DNA from: Sphingomonas taxi
GTDB taxonomy: Bacteria > Pseudomonadota > Alphaproteobacteria > Sphingomonadales > Sphingomonadaceae
Assembly: GCF_000764535.1 (NCBI RefSeq)
Contig: NZ_CP009573.1
Coordinates: 1 to 39,492, forward strand
Direction: 5' to 3'
Length of the DNA: 39,492 nucleotides
This document shows, one piece after another, positions 7,164-14,401 of this stretch. Each line of letters opens with the position of its first letter. Position 1 is the stretch's first letter. The position numbers and the translations under genes are program-made. The notes under the pieces were generated by a model that had not been told where the DNA came from, made no database searches, and was given only the letters and a program-made list of their open reading frames with translations.

Positions 7164-7473
7164 TGACGCCGGCCCGGTGGGCTATGGCGGGCTTGAAGGG
7201 CAGGGGACGGATCGCCTGCTCCGCTCGCTCCTGGTCGTCGCCGATCGGCGCGGCGACGGCTTGGGCCGCGTCATGCTCGGCCTGCTTGAAGCCCGCGCGT
7301 GCGAGCTGGGCGTCGTCCGCCTTCACCTGCTCACCAACACGGCCGCACCGTTCTTCGCTGCTAGTGGCTACGCTGCGGCCGATCGCGCGACGGCCCCGGC
7401 GTCGATCGCCAGCTCGCGTGAGTTCATCGCGCTCTGTCCGGTGTCGGCCGCCTATCTCGTGAAAGCCCTCTAA
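7024..7473 (+). CDS. ArsN2-like GNAT acetyltransferase, 5'-truncated
   Basis: From about base 7053 the frame encodes a GNAT domain of the arsenic-operon type: [20 protein letters not shown], then GYGGLEG, the acetyl-CoA loop RRGDGLGR, and [16 protein letters not shown]. Only a handful of residues seem to be lost at the N-terminus. The deletion that removed the end of arsB also removed this gene's own start; the nearest in-frame ATG is at 7024 inside arsB sequence, giving a chimeric leader MPRSRRAGW and no good ribosome site. It may still be made by coupling. The family occurs in ars operons; its substrate is not certain. The stop overlaps arsH (TAATG). Confidence 0.8.
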   Translation: MPRSRRAGWFTALDPDNLDGLRDALAASGLPVADLVDSGRAFFRFDDDAGPVGYGGLEGQGTDRLLRSLLVVADRRGDGLGRVMLGLLEARACELGVVRLHLLTNTAAPFFAASGYAAADRATAPASIASSREFIALCPVSAAYLVKAL

Positions 7474-8216
7474 TGCCGCTGCGCCAGCTCTCCGATCCCG
7501 ATCACCTGCCCGCGCTCGATCGGCGCTATGCAATCGAACGGCCCGCCCTCGGTCTCGGCGCGGGTGATCCCCCGCCGCGTATCCTGTTGCTCTACGGCTC
7601 TCTGCGCGAGCGGTCGTTCTCGCGGCTGTGTGTCGAGGAAGCGGCGCGGCTGCTGCAATTCTTCGGGTGCGAGACGCGCATCTATGATCCCTCGGCGCTG
7701 CCGCTGCCCGATCAGGTCGCCGGCGACGATCATCCCGCCGTCCACGAACTACGCGAGCTGTCGATGTGGTCGGAAGGTCATGTGTGGTGTTCGCCCGAAC
7801 GGCACGGCCAGGTCACGGGCATCATCAAAACGCAAATCGACCATCTGCCGCTCTCCATAGGCGGGATGCGACCGACACAGGGCCGCACGCTCGCGGTCAT
7901 GCAGGTGTCGGCCGGTTCGCAGTCGTTCAACAGCGTCAACACGCTGCGCGTTCTCGGCCGCTGGATGCGAATGGTGACGATCCCGAACCAGTCGAGCGTC
8001 GCCAAGGCGTTTCAGGAGTTTGACGATGCCGGGCGCATGAAACCGTCCAGCTATTACGATCGAATCGTGGACGTGATGGAGGAGCTGGTGCGGTTCACGG
8101 TGCTGCTTCGGCCGCACGTGGTCCAGCTCGTCGATCGCTACTCTGAACGAAAGGAAGCCGGGGTGCTGATCGACCCTACAACCGATCTGTCGAGCATCGC
8201 CACGGCTCGGGTATAG
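7473..8216 (+). CDS. arsH: ArsH NADPH-dependent FMN reductase
   Basis: A flavodoxin-like protein of 247 residues with the ArsH pattern: an extended N-terminus, the FMN phosphate loop [13 protein letters not shown], then [20 protein letters not shown] and [21 protein letters not shown]. ArsH oxidises trivalent organoarsenicals to the less toxic pentavalent forms and acts as an NADPH-FMN oxidoreductase. It is complete, and with arsC it is one of the intact structural genes in this operon. The start overlaps the acetyltransferase stop. Confidence 0.95.
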   Translation: MPLRQLSDPDHLPALDRRYAIERPALGLGAGDPPPRILLLYGSLRERSFSRLCVEEAARLLQFFGCETRIYDPSALPLPDQVAGDDHPAVHELRELSMWSEGHVWCSPERHGQVTGIIKTQIDHLPLSIGGMRPTQGRTLAVMQVSAGSQSFNSVNTLRVLGRWMRMVTIPNQSSVAKAFQEFDDAGRMKPSSYYDRIVDVMEELVRFTVLLRPHVVQLVDRYSERKEAGVLIDPTTDLSSIATARV

Positions 8217-8308
8217 TGGTCACAACCGAACGGTTTGACACTCACTCTGTCTCTTCGCGGTCGGCAGAAAAGTAGACCTATCACCGTTTTCGGCGCTGAA
8301 ACGACAAA

Positions 8309-8330
8309 GGGCCGGCGCGTCCGCCGGCCC
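8309..8330 (-). terminator. Terminator hairpin after the 8358-8816 gene
   Basis: A perfect 9-base stem (8309-8317 with 8322-8330) closes a four-base loop. Read on the minus strand it is followed by TTTGTCG, so it fits best as terminator of the minus-strand gene ending at 8358; being between convergent genes it may also serve arsH. Confidence 0.65.
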
Positions 8331-8357
8331 CTCAACATCGCCCGCGTCCGGGAAAGG

Positions 8358-8816
8358 TCAGGCGAGTTTTTCGGCGTCCATCGCTGCCTTCACCGTCTCC
8401 GGCAGACGATAGTTGTAGGCCCCTACCTCGTAATCCCATTCCGCGTCGAACAACCACGTGTTCTCGACGAAGCCCTCGGTGTGGGAGAAACGACGACCAA
8501 ACGCACCCATCATGCCGGCGAACTGGGCAGGGGTGTAGGAGATAGCCGCCTGGAGCTTGGCGGCCGGAACCCAGCCAGGATAAGCCGCGTGAAGCATTTT
8601 GAGGATTCCGAGCTGCTCCCGCGATAGCGGCCGGCGGCTGAGAACACGACGCGCCACCTCCGTGGACACGAACTCCTTCTCCTCTCCCTCCTCGGCGACG
8701 GTGGGCGCGACCGCCGCTGCGGTTTCCGACGACGTGTCGGAACTCGATGCGGCCTGCATTGCGGTCATTGCCTCGATGACCTCTTGAGCCGTCCCCTCAA
8801 ACATATAACCCTTCAT
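8358..8816 (-). CDS. Unknown protein with a likely winged-helix C-terminal domain
   Basis: A protein of 152 residues in two parts. Residues 1-60 are low-complexity and acidic with Ser/Ala/Glu runs after MKGYMFEGTAQEVIEAM. Residues 60-150 look folded: RPLSREQLGILKMLHAAYPGWVPAAKLQ, then YTPAQFAGMMGAFGRRFSHTEGF and a Trp/Tyr-rich end (WLFDAEWDYEVGAYNYRLPE). The spacing of helices and the wing-like aromatic hairpin suggest a winged-helix domain, but I do not recognise a named family. AGGAGG sits five bases before the ATG. It is a single-gene unit, divergent from the 9019-9300 gene and ended by the hairpin at 8309-8330. Confidence 0.75.
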   Translation of the reverse strand: MKGYMFEGTAQEVIEAMTAMQAASSSDTSSETAAAVAPTVAEEGEEKEFVSTEVARRVLSRRPLSREQLGILKMLHAAYPGWVPAAKLQAAISYTPAQFAGMMGAFGRRFSHTEGFVENTWLFDAEWDYEVGAYNYRLPETVKAAMDAEKLA

Positions 8817-9018
8817 GGTAGCCTCCTGATAGTTTAGAACGCCACGAACCTTGTGACGCTTGCTAGATGCTACTCTGAAGCCCTTTCGTCAATAGCCTTA
8901 TCATGCTCAGAGCATTTTTAGTTATCCTGAGGCCTTTGAGGCTATATCGGCGTCGCGACCTCTTGCGCTAGCAGCACATCGGTATCACATGTGCTACACA
9001 TCAAAAGAGGAGATGATT

Positions 9019-9300
9019 ATGGCTGCAACTAGGGTGACAGTGTTCGATGAGGTCCGGCTTCCCAAGGGGGACGAGGGATGGGTCCTGTGCTTCCAGTGGG
9101 GACGCTATGACTATGGGGACGGTGAGTTCCAGCGTGGCTACCGGTTCATCTGGCGACGGCCGGATGGCAGTCTCCAGCCCGCGCGAGGGCAGGCGCGCAT
9201 TCCCACCATCGCCGATATCGAGACGCTGATCGGCATGGCCCGCGACGCTGGCTGGGGTGATCACGACGGTGACGCCGAAGGGCATGGCGCCAGCGCATAA
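9019..9300 (+). CDS. Unknown small soluble protein
   Basis: A protein of 93 residues, not recognised. It is rich in aromatic and acidic residues (GWVLCFQWGRYDYGDGEFQRGYRFIWRRPDG in pieces), ending in a helix (IADIETLIGMARDAGW) and a His/Asp-rich tail. The ATG at 9019 has AAAGAGGAG six bases upstream; in-frame ATGs at 8989 and 9013 lack a properly spaced ribosome site. It is divergent from the 8358-8816 gene across an AT-richer 200-base gap and is followed by a strong hairpin. Confidence 0.7.
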   Translation: MAATRVTVFDEVRLPKGDEGWVLCFQWGRYDYGDGEFQRGYRFIWRRPDGSLQPARGQARIPTIADIETLIGMARDAGWGDHDGDAEGHGASA

Positions 9301-9309
9301 CCTGACCTG

Positions 9310-9337
9310 ACGTGGGGAGCGACACCGCTCCCCACGT
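9310..9337 (+). terminator. Perfect 12-base hairpin after the 9019-9300 gene
   Basis: ACGTGGGGAGCG (9310-9321) pairs exactly with CGCTCCCCACGT (9326-9337) around an ACAC loop, ten bases after the stop. There is no U run, so it is either an imperfect terminator or a stabilising end of the transcript. Confidence 0.6.
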
Positions 9338-9693
9338 CTCCAGAACCCCATTCGGCTGGCGGTTCGCGCCGGTGAGGGAGCATCTCGAAAAAAGATATAG
9401 ACGCCGTTGCTGGTTCGGTAGTATTATGGCGATGCAGTAACGGCGTAGGCCAATACTGCAATTCCATCAACAGAGCAAAGGGTTTTGCTTATGTTTTTTA
9501 CGAGGTGTTCTAATGTTAATATCTATACCAGTTACCATCGCTATCGGTAGCTTCTCTTATAAGTGGCTTGTCGGCAGTTCTATTCTTATTTTTCTTAGGT
9601 GGGGACTTAACCGGGCTTCTTCGGGTGGCGCGAAATAACTAATTGAAGCATGTCGGGAGCGGGGCGCCGTTCCCGGCATGTGATGCGCTTGGT
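9338..9693. other. AT-rich gap ahead of the mobilisation block
   Basis: This stretch is markedly AT-richer than its surroundings, particularly 9400-9640, and holds no large gene. The only supportable content is the short open frame at 9513-9638. It marks the boundary between the accessory cargo and the minus-strand traA operon. Confidence 0.5.
9513..9638 (+). CDS. Possible 41-residue membrane peptide
   Basis: ATG at 9513, TAA at 9636-9638. GAGGTG five bases upstream is a fair ribosome site. The product starts MLISIPVTIAIGSF, has a second hydrophobic stretch (WLVGSSILIFL) and ends with basic residues (RWGLNRASSGGAK), a layout seen in small single-pass or hairpin membrane peptides. Its AT-rich codons differ from the neighbours. 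No family is recognised, and chance cannot be excluded. Confidence 0.4.
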   Translation: MLISIPVTIAIGSFSYKWLVGSSILIFLRWGLNRASSGGAK

Positions 9694-10437
9694 TCATCGC
9701 GTTCCCTTGTCGGCTTCCACGTTGACGGTGCACCGTACCGCCTCACGCGCTCTATTCGCGCGCTTCCGGCAGGCTTCCAGAGCTTCGCGGTTGGCGGTAA
9801 CGATCCGATCGCCCGCCGCGATATTGGCGAAGGCATCGGGTGCGGCGGTCCGCATCATGCGCTGCCCGCTCTCCCACATCGGCAAGTCGAGCGTCCGCGC
9901 TGCCATGCGCTCGGGCCATTGCCAGCTTGCCGGCGCGATCTCGCGCGCGACGAGGCCAGGCAGGATCGTCCATGCGAGGATGCCGATCGCCGCCCCGCCT
10001 AACCCGAAGCATAGCTGCCGGTTCTTCTGGTCGGCCCGCGTCCATGCCGATCCGGCGATGGCGCGAAGCTCGGCCATGACGCGGACCTTGTCCTCACCGG
10101 CCTTGGCGAGCGCGGCCTGATCCTCGCGTCGGGCCGCGTTGCCCGCTGCGGCGATCCGCTGTGCCATCTGCTCGGGCGTCATCGCCAGCGCCGGACTCCG
10201 CGCGATCACGTCGTTGATGACCGCGATCCGCTCGGCAGTGGCGTCCACGCCCTGCTGCATCCGCCCCAGCGTCTCGGAATAGTCCGGCACGTCGATATGC
10301 GCGCGCTCGGCCGCCAAGCCCTCCACGGCACGGCGTAGCAACGCCAGCTCGCGGTCCTGGCCTTCTATCACGGCGCGCAACCGGTCGAACGCCTCCGCCG
10401 GATCGCCCCCTTCCTGAATATCGTCGTCCATGCTCAT
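9694..10437 (-). CDS. DUF6118-type membrane protein of the tra operon
   Basis: A protein of 247 residues found after TraA in sphingomonad plasmids (DUF6118-like by general layout; not verified). The first ~140 residues are coiled-coil-like, with regular helices (FDRLRAVIEGQDRELALLRRAV). One membrane segment lies at about 142-164, followed by a ~80-residue C-terminal region. It starts one base after the traA stop and so belongs to the traA transcript. A role in mobilisation is inferred from position only. The ATG at 10431 is an alternative start. Confidence 0.75.
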   Translation of the reverse strand: MSMDDDIQEGGDPAEAFDRLRAVIEGQDRELALLRRAVEGLAAERAHIDVPDYSETLGRMQQGVDATAERIAVINDVIARSPALAMTPEQMAQRIAAAGNAARREDQAALAKAGEDKVRVMAELRAIAGSAWTRADQKNRQLCFGLGGAAIGILAWTILPGLVAREIAPASWQWPERMAARTLDLPMWESGQRMMRTAAPDAFANIAAGDRIVTANREALEACRKRANRAREAVRCTVNVEADKGTR

Positions 10438-10438
10438 C

Positions 10439-13381
10439 CTACCGGCTCATGCCACGGTCGCGGTCGCGGCCAATCGTGACCGACTGCGCCAGCTCGTTCG
10501 CGATCGACCGGCCGCGCTCCATTTTCAGTTCCAACTCGCGCGCGCGACGGTGCAATGCGGATTCGAGCTGCGGGTCGCGTTGTAGCCCGCCCGCGATGCT
10601 CTCCATGCGCTTGCCGAGCCGTTCCGCGCCCGCGCGGTCGCCGGCACGCTCCATGCTGGCCTGCGCTTCCTTCATGCCCTGCCACTGCTCCACGAACCGG
10701 CCCGCCCGCTTCTCCGGGTCGTTGCGGACTTGGCGTTCGATTTCCATCGCCTTCGCCGCTCCACTCGTATTGCCCTCGGCCGCGTCGTGGACAAGCCGGG
10801 GGTCGCGTTCGATCGCGCTAGCTAGGTCGCGCGCGCCATGTGGCCGCACCTGGTCGAGCGCATCACCCGCCTTCGCCAGCGCCTGTTCCTGGTGTGCCAG
10901 CACCGGCAATCCCTTCTCCCGCATCCGGCCTATATCGGCTGCGGCACGCCCATAGCGCTCGATCGCCCTCGCGTGAGAGCTGTTCGAAGTGGTGTTAATC
11001 AGGCCCCCCTCGCTGCGGTCGCGAGCGGTGTTAATCGGACCCTCTTTCTCTTTCACAATGGCCGGCTTCGGCCGAAAACCGTCAAACATGCCCCGCGCTT
11101 TTGCCCGGACCTTTTCGACCACCTGGCGCGCGAGTTCCGGGAACCGGATCTCGCGTCGATCGGCGAACGCACGCGCCTGATCCTGCTCAGGCTTGGCGTA
11201 ATCGCCCGCCATGTCCTTGCCCCGATCACGCGACAGGGCACGAACGAGCTGGCGCTGATCGGCAAAGTCGTCGCGGCCATAATGGAGCTGCGTGTCGTCG
11301 CGGTGCCGGGACATGCCGACATAGGCGCTGTGGCGGTCCATGCCGGGGGTGGCGAGGATGTGCGCGCGATCGACCGTCACGCCCTGTGATTTGTGGAATG
11401 TCGCCGCATAGCCATGATCGACATGGGCATAGTCCTTGGTGTCGAACGCGACCCCGCGCCCGTCATCGAGGCGCACCGCCATGCCCTCGGACGATACCCG
11501 CTCGATAGTCGCCAGCGTGCCGTTCTTCACCCCCATGCCCCGCTCGTTGCGCAGGAACATGATGCGATCGCCGGTCGCGAACTGCCGCTCGCCGCGCTCG
11601 GCCTTCACCGTCACGTCGTGGCCAAGGTCGCCGGATGCGCGCAGCCGGTCGCGCGCCTCGCCATTGAGGCTCTGCACCTCGGCGTTGGTGTGGGTGAGGA
11701 TAATACGGGTCTTGCCCGGCTCGGCCTGGCGCGCGCGATCCCAACCGTCCACCAGCTCGCTCCGCGCCTGCTCGCGCGTGTCGGCCGCGTGAACCATGCC
11801 CTTGCCGTCATAGGCATGGATCGCCTCGCCGGTACGCCCCGTCGCCAGCGCGCGCGTGGCATCGCGCTGCCAGTCCTCGCGCTGCCGCCTGATCTCGCTG
11901 ATCTCGGCCGCGCCGTGCCGCTCGGTTACGCTGCGGAACGCCGCGCCCGCCTCGATCGCCTGCAACTGTTCGGGGTCGCCGACCATAACGACCTTGGCCC
12001 CGGAATCGCGGGCCTGGCTCAACACACGCTCCATCTGACGCGAGCCGATCATGCCGGCCTCGTCCACCACCAGCACGTCCTTCGGGCCTAGCTGCTCGCG
12101 TCCCTGTCCCCATGCGTGTTCAAGGCTAGCGATGGTGCGTGACTGGATGCCGGACCCGCCCTCAAGGTTCTCGGCCGCGATGCCCGATAGGGCTGCGCCG
12201 CGCACGGTGTAGCCCTCCCGCTCCCACGCCTCGCGCGCAACGCCCAGCATCGCCGATTTGCCCGAACCGGCATAGCCGACGACGGACGCCAGCCCCCGAT
12301 CGCCGGTGACATGATCGAAGGCGTCGCGCTGCTCGCCGGACAGGACAAGCCCCCGTCCCCCTGCCGCGCCGACCGCCGCGTCACGGGTAGCCTCGGCGAC
12401 GCCATGCCCGGCGCGGCCCGCCAGCTCGTCGCCGGCCCGCTCTAGCCGGTTCTCCACCGCGATCATGTCGCGCGACGTGAACCGCTCCTGGTCGCGGCCA
12501 TCTTTCCCCAACGCGACCAGCTCGGGGCTGGCGCGCACCGCCCCTATCACCTGGTCGAACTGCTCCTTGCCGTCGCTATGCCGGAACGCGAATGTCGCAA
12601 GGTCGCGGGTAGTGAACGTGGCCTGCTGCCGCGTGATGGCGTCCAGCGCGACATTGGGGTTGGCGATGATCTTCTCGCCGTTCTCGCGGGCGATGCGCGT
12701 GTGATCCTCGATCCGCTCCGCCTCAAGTCCCTGCTCCGGCCTGCGCGACGCGGCCGGGCCGATCTTGTGCTGCGGCTCCAGTCCGATCCCCTGCGCCTCA
12801 TAGGAGCGATGGTCGATCCGGCCCTCAAGCCCCAGCTCGGCCATGCGCTCGTTAACATGCGCGCTCCACGCCTCGCGCCAGTCCTTCAACAGCTCGGTGC
12901 TGTTCCAATCCCGGTTCTTCTTCCCGAAGCCATCCGGTCCCACGTCGCGCATCGTCATCATCACATGCGCGTGCGGCTTCGGCGTGCCGTCCTTCGCCTT
13001 GTCCCAATGCACGTTCAGGTCTGCGACCATCCCGCGATCGACAAACTGCTTCTTCACAAAATCGCGCGCGAGCTGGACGCCCTGCTTCTCGTTCATCTCG
13101 CGGGGAATCGAGAACTCCACCTCGCGGGCAAGCTGCGCGTCCTTGCGCTTCTCGCCTGCCTCCACCTCGTTCCACAAGGTTGTGCGGTCGTTTAAACGCT
13201 CTGGCGCACCCTGCGGCAACATCACCTCGGAGTGGATGACGCCCGCCTTGTTGCTGAAGTCATGATCGCGATTCAGCCGATCGTCGTGCAGCTCGGACGC
13301 GGAACGATAGGCGGCGCTCGCAACGGCGCTCGATCCGTTCACGCGGCTCACAACCTTGGCGGAGAAGTGATAGATCGCCAT
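10439..13381 (-). CDS. traA: TraA conjugative relaxase-helicase (MobQ type)
   Basis: A protein of 980 residues fusing a relaxase to a helicase. The MobA/MobL domain starts MAIYHFS; Tyr25 (SAAYRSAS) is the likely nicking tyrosine and His125, His137 and His139 (KPHAHVMMTMR) form the metal site. The helicase has Walker A GYAGSGKS at 369-376, Walker B VLVVDEAG at 436-442 and the C-terminal YAATFHKSQG/YVGMSRHR motifs. It nicks oriT, stays on the 5' end and unwinds the strand to be transferred. The start at 13381 has GGAG five bases upstream; a GTG four codons earlier is unlikely. The C-terminal ~200 residues are charged and helical. Divergent from traC across the candidate oriT. Confidence 0.96.
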   Translation of the reverse strand: MAIYHFSAKVVSRVNGSSAVASAAYRSASELHDDRLNRDHDFSNKAGVIHSEVMLPQGAPERLNDRTTLWNEVEAGEKRKDAQLAREVEFSIPREMNEKQGVQLARDFVKKQFVDRGMVADLNVHWDKAKDGTPKPHAHVMMTMRDVGPDGFGKKNRDWNSTELLKDWREAWSAHVNERMAELGLEGRIDHRSYEAQGIGLEPQHKIGPAASRRPEQGLEAERIEDHTRIARENGEKIIANPNVALDAITRQQATFTTRDLATFAFRHSDGKEQFDQVIGAVRASPELVALGKDGRDQERFTSRDMIAVENRLERAGDELAGRAGHGVAEATRDAAVGAAGGRGLVLSGEQRDAFDHVTGDRGLASVVGYAGSGKSAMLGVAREAWEREGYTVRGAALSGIAAENLEGGSGIQSRTIASLEHAWGQGREQLGPKDVLVVDEAGMIGSRQMERVLSQARDSGAKVVMVGDPEQLQAIEAGAAFRSVTERHGAAEISEIRRQREDWQRDATRALATGRTGEAIHAYDGKGMVHAADTREQARSELVDGWDRARQAEPGKTRIILTHTNAEVQSLNGEARDRLRASGDLGHDVTVKAERGERQFATGDRIMFLRNERGMGVKNGTLATIERVSSEGMAVRLDDGRGVAFDTKDYAHVDHGYAATFHKSQGVTVDRAHILATPGMDRHSAYVGMSRHRDDTQLHYGRDDFADQRQLVRALSRDRGKDMAGDYAKPEQDQARAFADRREIRFPELARQVVEKVRAKARGMFDGFRPKPAIVKEKEGPINTARDRSEGGLINTTSNSSHARAIERYGRAAADIGRMREKGLPVLAHQEQALAKAGDALDQVRPHGARDLASAIERDPRLVHDAAEGNTSGAAKAMEIERQVRNDPEKRAGRFVEQWQGMKEAQASMERAGDRAGAERLGKRMESIAGGLQRDPQLESALHRRARELELKMERGRSIANELAQSVTIGRDRDRGMSR

Positions 13382-13406
13382 GACGCTCCGCACACTGCCC
13401 TACTTA

Positions 13407-13440
13407 GCGCACGTCGACAACGACGTATAAGCGCGCACTC
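13407..13440 (+). other. Candidate oriT
   Basis: A perfect dyad, ACGTCG (13411-13416) and CGACGT (13421-13426) around ACAA, is followed directly by ATAAGCGCGCACTC (13427-13440), which resembles the nic region of MobQ plasmids (TAAGTGCG/CCC in RSF1010). GCGC flanks the dyad on both sides. An inverted repeat just before a nic core between divergent traA and traC is the expected place and layout. The exact nick site is inferred. Confidence 0.5.
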
Positions 13441-13495
13441 ACAATCCGCTACGCTCCTCGTGATTGACTTGATGCCGCATTTTGCTCGTTCTAGC

Positions 13496-13523
13496 TTTAC
13501 CCTCAAGCTGGGTTCGCTAGAAT
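13496..13523 (+). promoter_or_regulatory. Candidate promoter of traC-traD-traG
   Basis: TTTACC (13496-13501) and TAGAAT (13518-13523) with a 16-base spacer resemble a housekeeping promoter, about 30 bases before the traC ATG. Seen by eye only. Confidence 0.35.
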
Positions 13524-13555
13524 GCTACTTACCGATACGCGGAAGGGTGAAGGCG

Positions 13556-13885
13556 ATGCGGAAGGTTCGCGATTACGATGCGGAACTGAAAGCGCTGGGT
13601 GACAAGGCTCGCGCTCTCAAGGCGAAGCGGGTCGAACAGCTAGGTCAGCTCGTCGCTGCGACCGGGGCCGATGCGCTCGATGCGGAAACCCTTGCCGGCG
13701 TCCTGCTCGATGCGATCGGATCAAAGGACGCGAGCGCGAAGGAGGCATGGCGCGCAAAGGGCGCGGCCTTCTTTCAACGGCGTGGGCGCAAAGGTGGCGG
13801 CGCTGCTGCAATCGACGGATCGGGCACTGCGACTGAACCAGGCGGCGACGCTGCGGGCGGAAGCGGCGGAACGGCGAACGGATAG
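13556..13885 (+). CDS. traC: Conjugal transfer protein TraC-like
   Basis: A protein of 109 residues beginning MRKVRDYDAELKALGDKARALKAKR, a charged helix followed by LGQLVAATGADALDAETLAGVLL, as in the small TraC accessory proteins of Ti/sphingomonad-type relaxosomes. The C-terminus is Gly/Ala-rich and probably disordered. These proteins are thought to help TraA bind oriT. The ATG at 13556 has GGAAGGGTGAAGG upstream. The frame is open for 100 codons more on the 5' side but that part shadows traA. The end overlaps the traD frame. Confidence 0.8.
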   Translation: MRKVRDYDAELKALGDKARALKAKRVEQLGQLVAATGADALDAETLAGVLLDAIGSKDASAKEAWRAKGAAFFQRRGRKGGGAAAIDGSGTATEPGGDAAGGSGGTANG

Positions 13886-14123
13886 CAGGGGTTGGGTCGT
13901 GCAGCGTCGTGAACGAACACGCCACCTGATTGAGCTGGGCGGACTGGTCCAGAAAGCCGGCTTGGTCGAACTGACCGACGACGATCGCGCCACCCTTTAC
14001 GGCGCGCTGCTTGATCTCGCCGGGCGTGGTCGCGGCGACGATTCTAGCGACATCCTGGCGCTATGGAAAAGACGCGGAAAACGCGCGTTCGACGCGGAAG
14101 CGGAAGGGAGCGAAGCGCAATGA
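13782..14123 (+). CDS. traD: Conjugal transfer protein TraD-like
   Basis: The second half is the conserved TraD block: RRERTRHLIELGGLVQKAGL then DDRATLYGALLDLA. The N-terminal part is variable and its start is uncertain; I give the GTG at 13782, which overlaps traC by about 100 bases, while later starts are possible. TraD proteins of Ti-type plasmids are small oriT-processing accessories that work with TraA and TraC. The stop overlaps the next gene (ATGA). The frame also runs upstream to 13671 but as a traC shadow. Confidence 0.75.
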   Translation: MGAKVAALLQSTDRALRLNQAATLRAEAAERRTDSRGWVVQRRERTRHLIELGGLVQKAGLVELTDDDRATLYGALLDLAGRGRGDDSSDILALWKRRGKRAFDAEAEGSEAQ

Positions 14124-14401
14124 GCGATTTCGATATCGAGACGATCCGTCGCGAGGTCCGCGCGATGGATTTCGTGCGTGGCACGCCAACGGAAATCGCG
14201 ATGTGGCACGAGGACATGGCGGACTCTCGCGCCAACCTTGTCATCGAGGACATGATCCCGACGCCCAACGACGATGCGTTTTTCGCGATGATGCTGGATG
14301 AGGGCGTGCCCCCTCCCCTCGTCTCGCAAATCCTGCTCCGGCTGCTCGATCATCCCGACGCCGATCGGTCCCTGCCGGTCACGCCGATGGGCGCGCACTG
14401 A
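14120..14401 (+). CDS. Unknown acidic protein of the tra operon
   Basis: A protein of 93 residues, acidic and mostly helical (MSDFDIETIRREVRAMDF, then LVIEDMIPTPNDDAFFAMMLDEG). No family is recognised. It overlaps traD upstream (ATGA) and traG downstream (TGATG), so it is translated in step with both and probably takes part in transfer or its control. Alternative roles cannot be judged from sequence. Confidence 0.75.
   Translation: MSDFDIETIRREVRAMDFVRGTPTEIAMWHEDMADSRANLVIEDMIPTPNDDAFFAMMLDEGVPPPLVSQILLRLLDHPDADRSLPVTPMGAH

Noticed and set aside
10985..11040. Short repeat GGTGTTAATC twice, 40 bases apart, within traA
   Set aside because: It lies inside the coding sequence of a flexible linker (GPINT/GLINT) and is too short to call a site.
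11393..12091. Open frame of 232 codons opposite traA
   Set aside because: High-GC shadow frame; it lies entirely in the helicase domain of traA.
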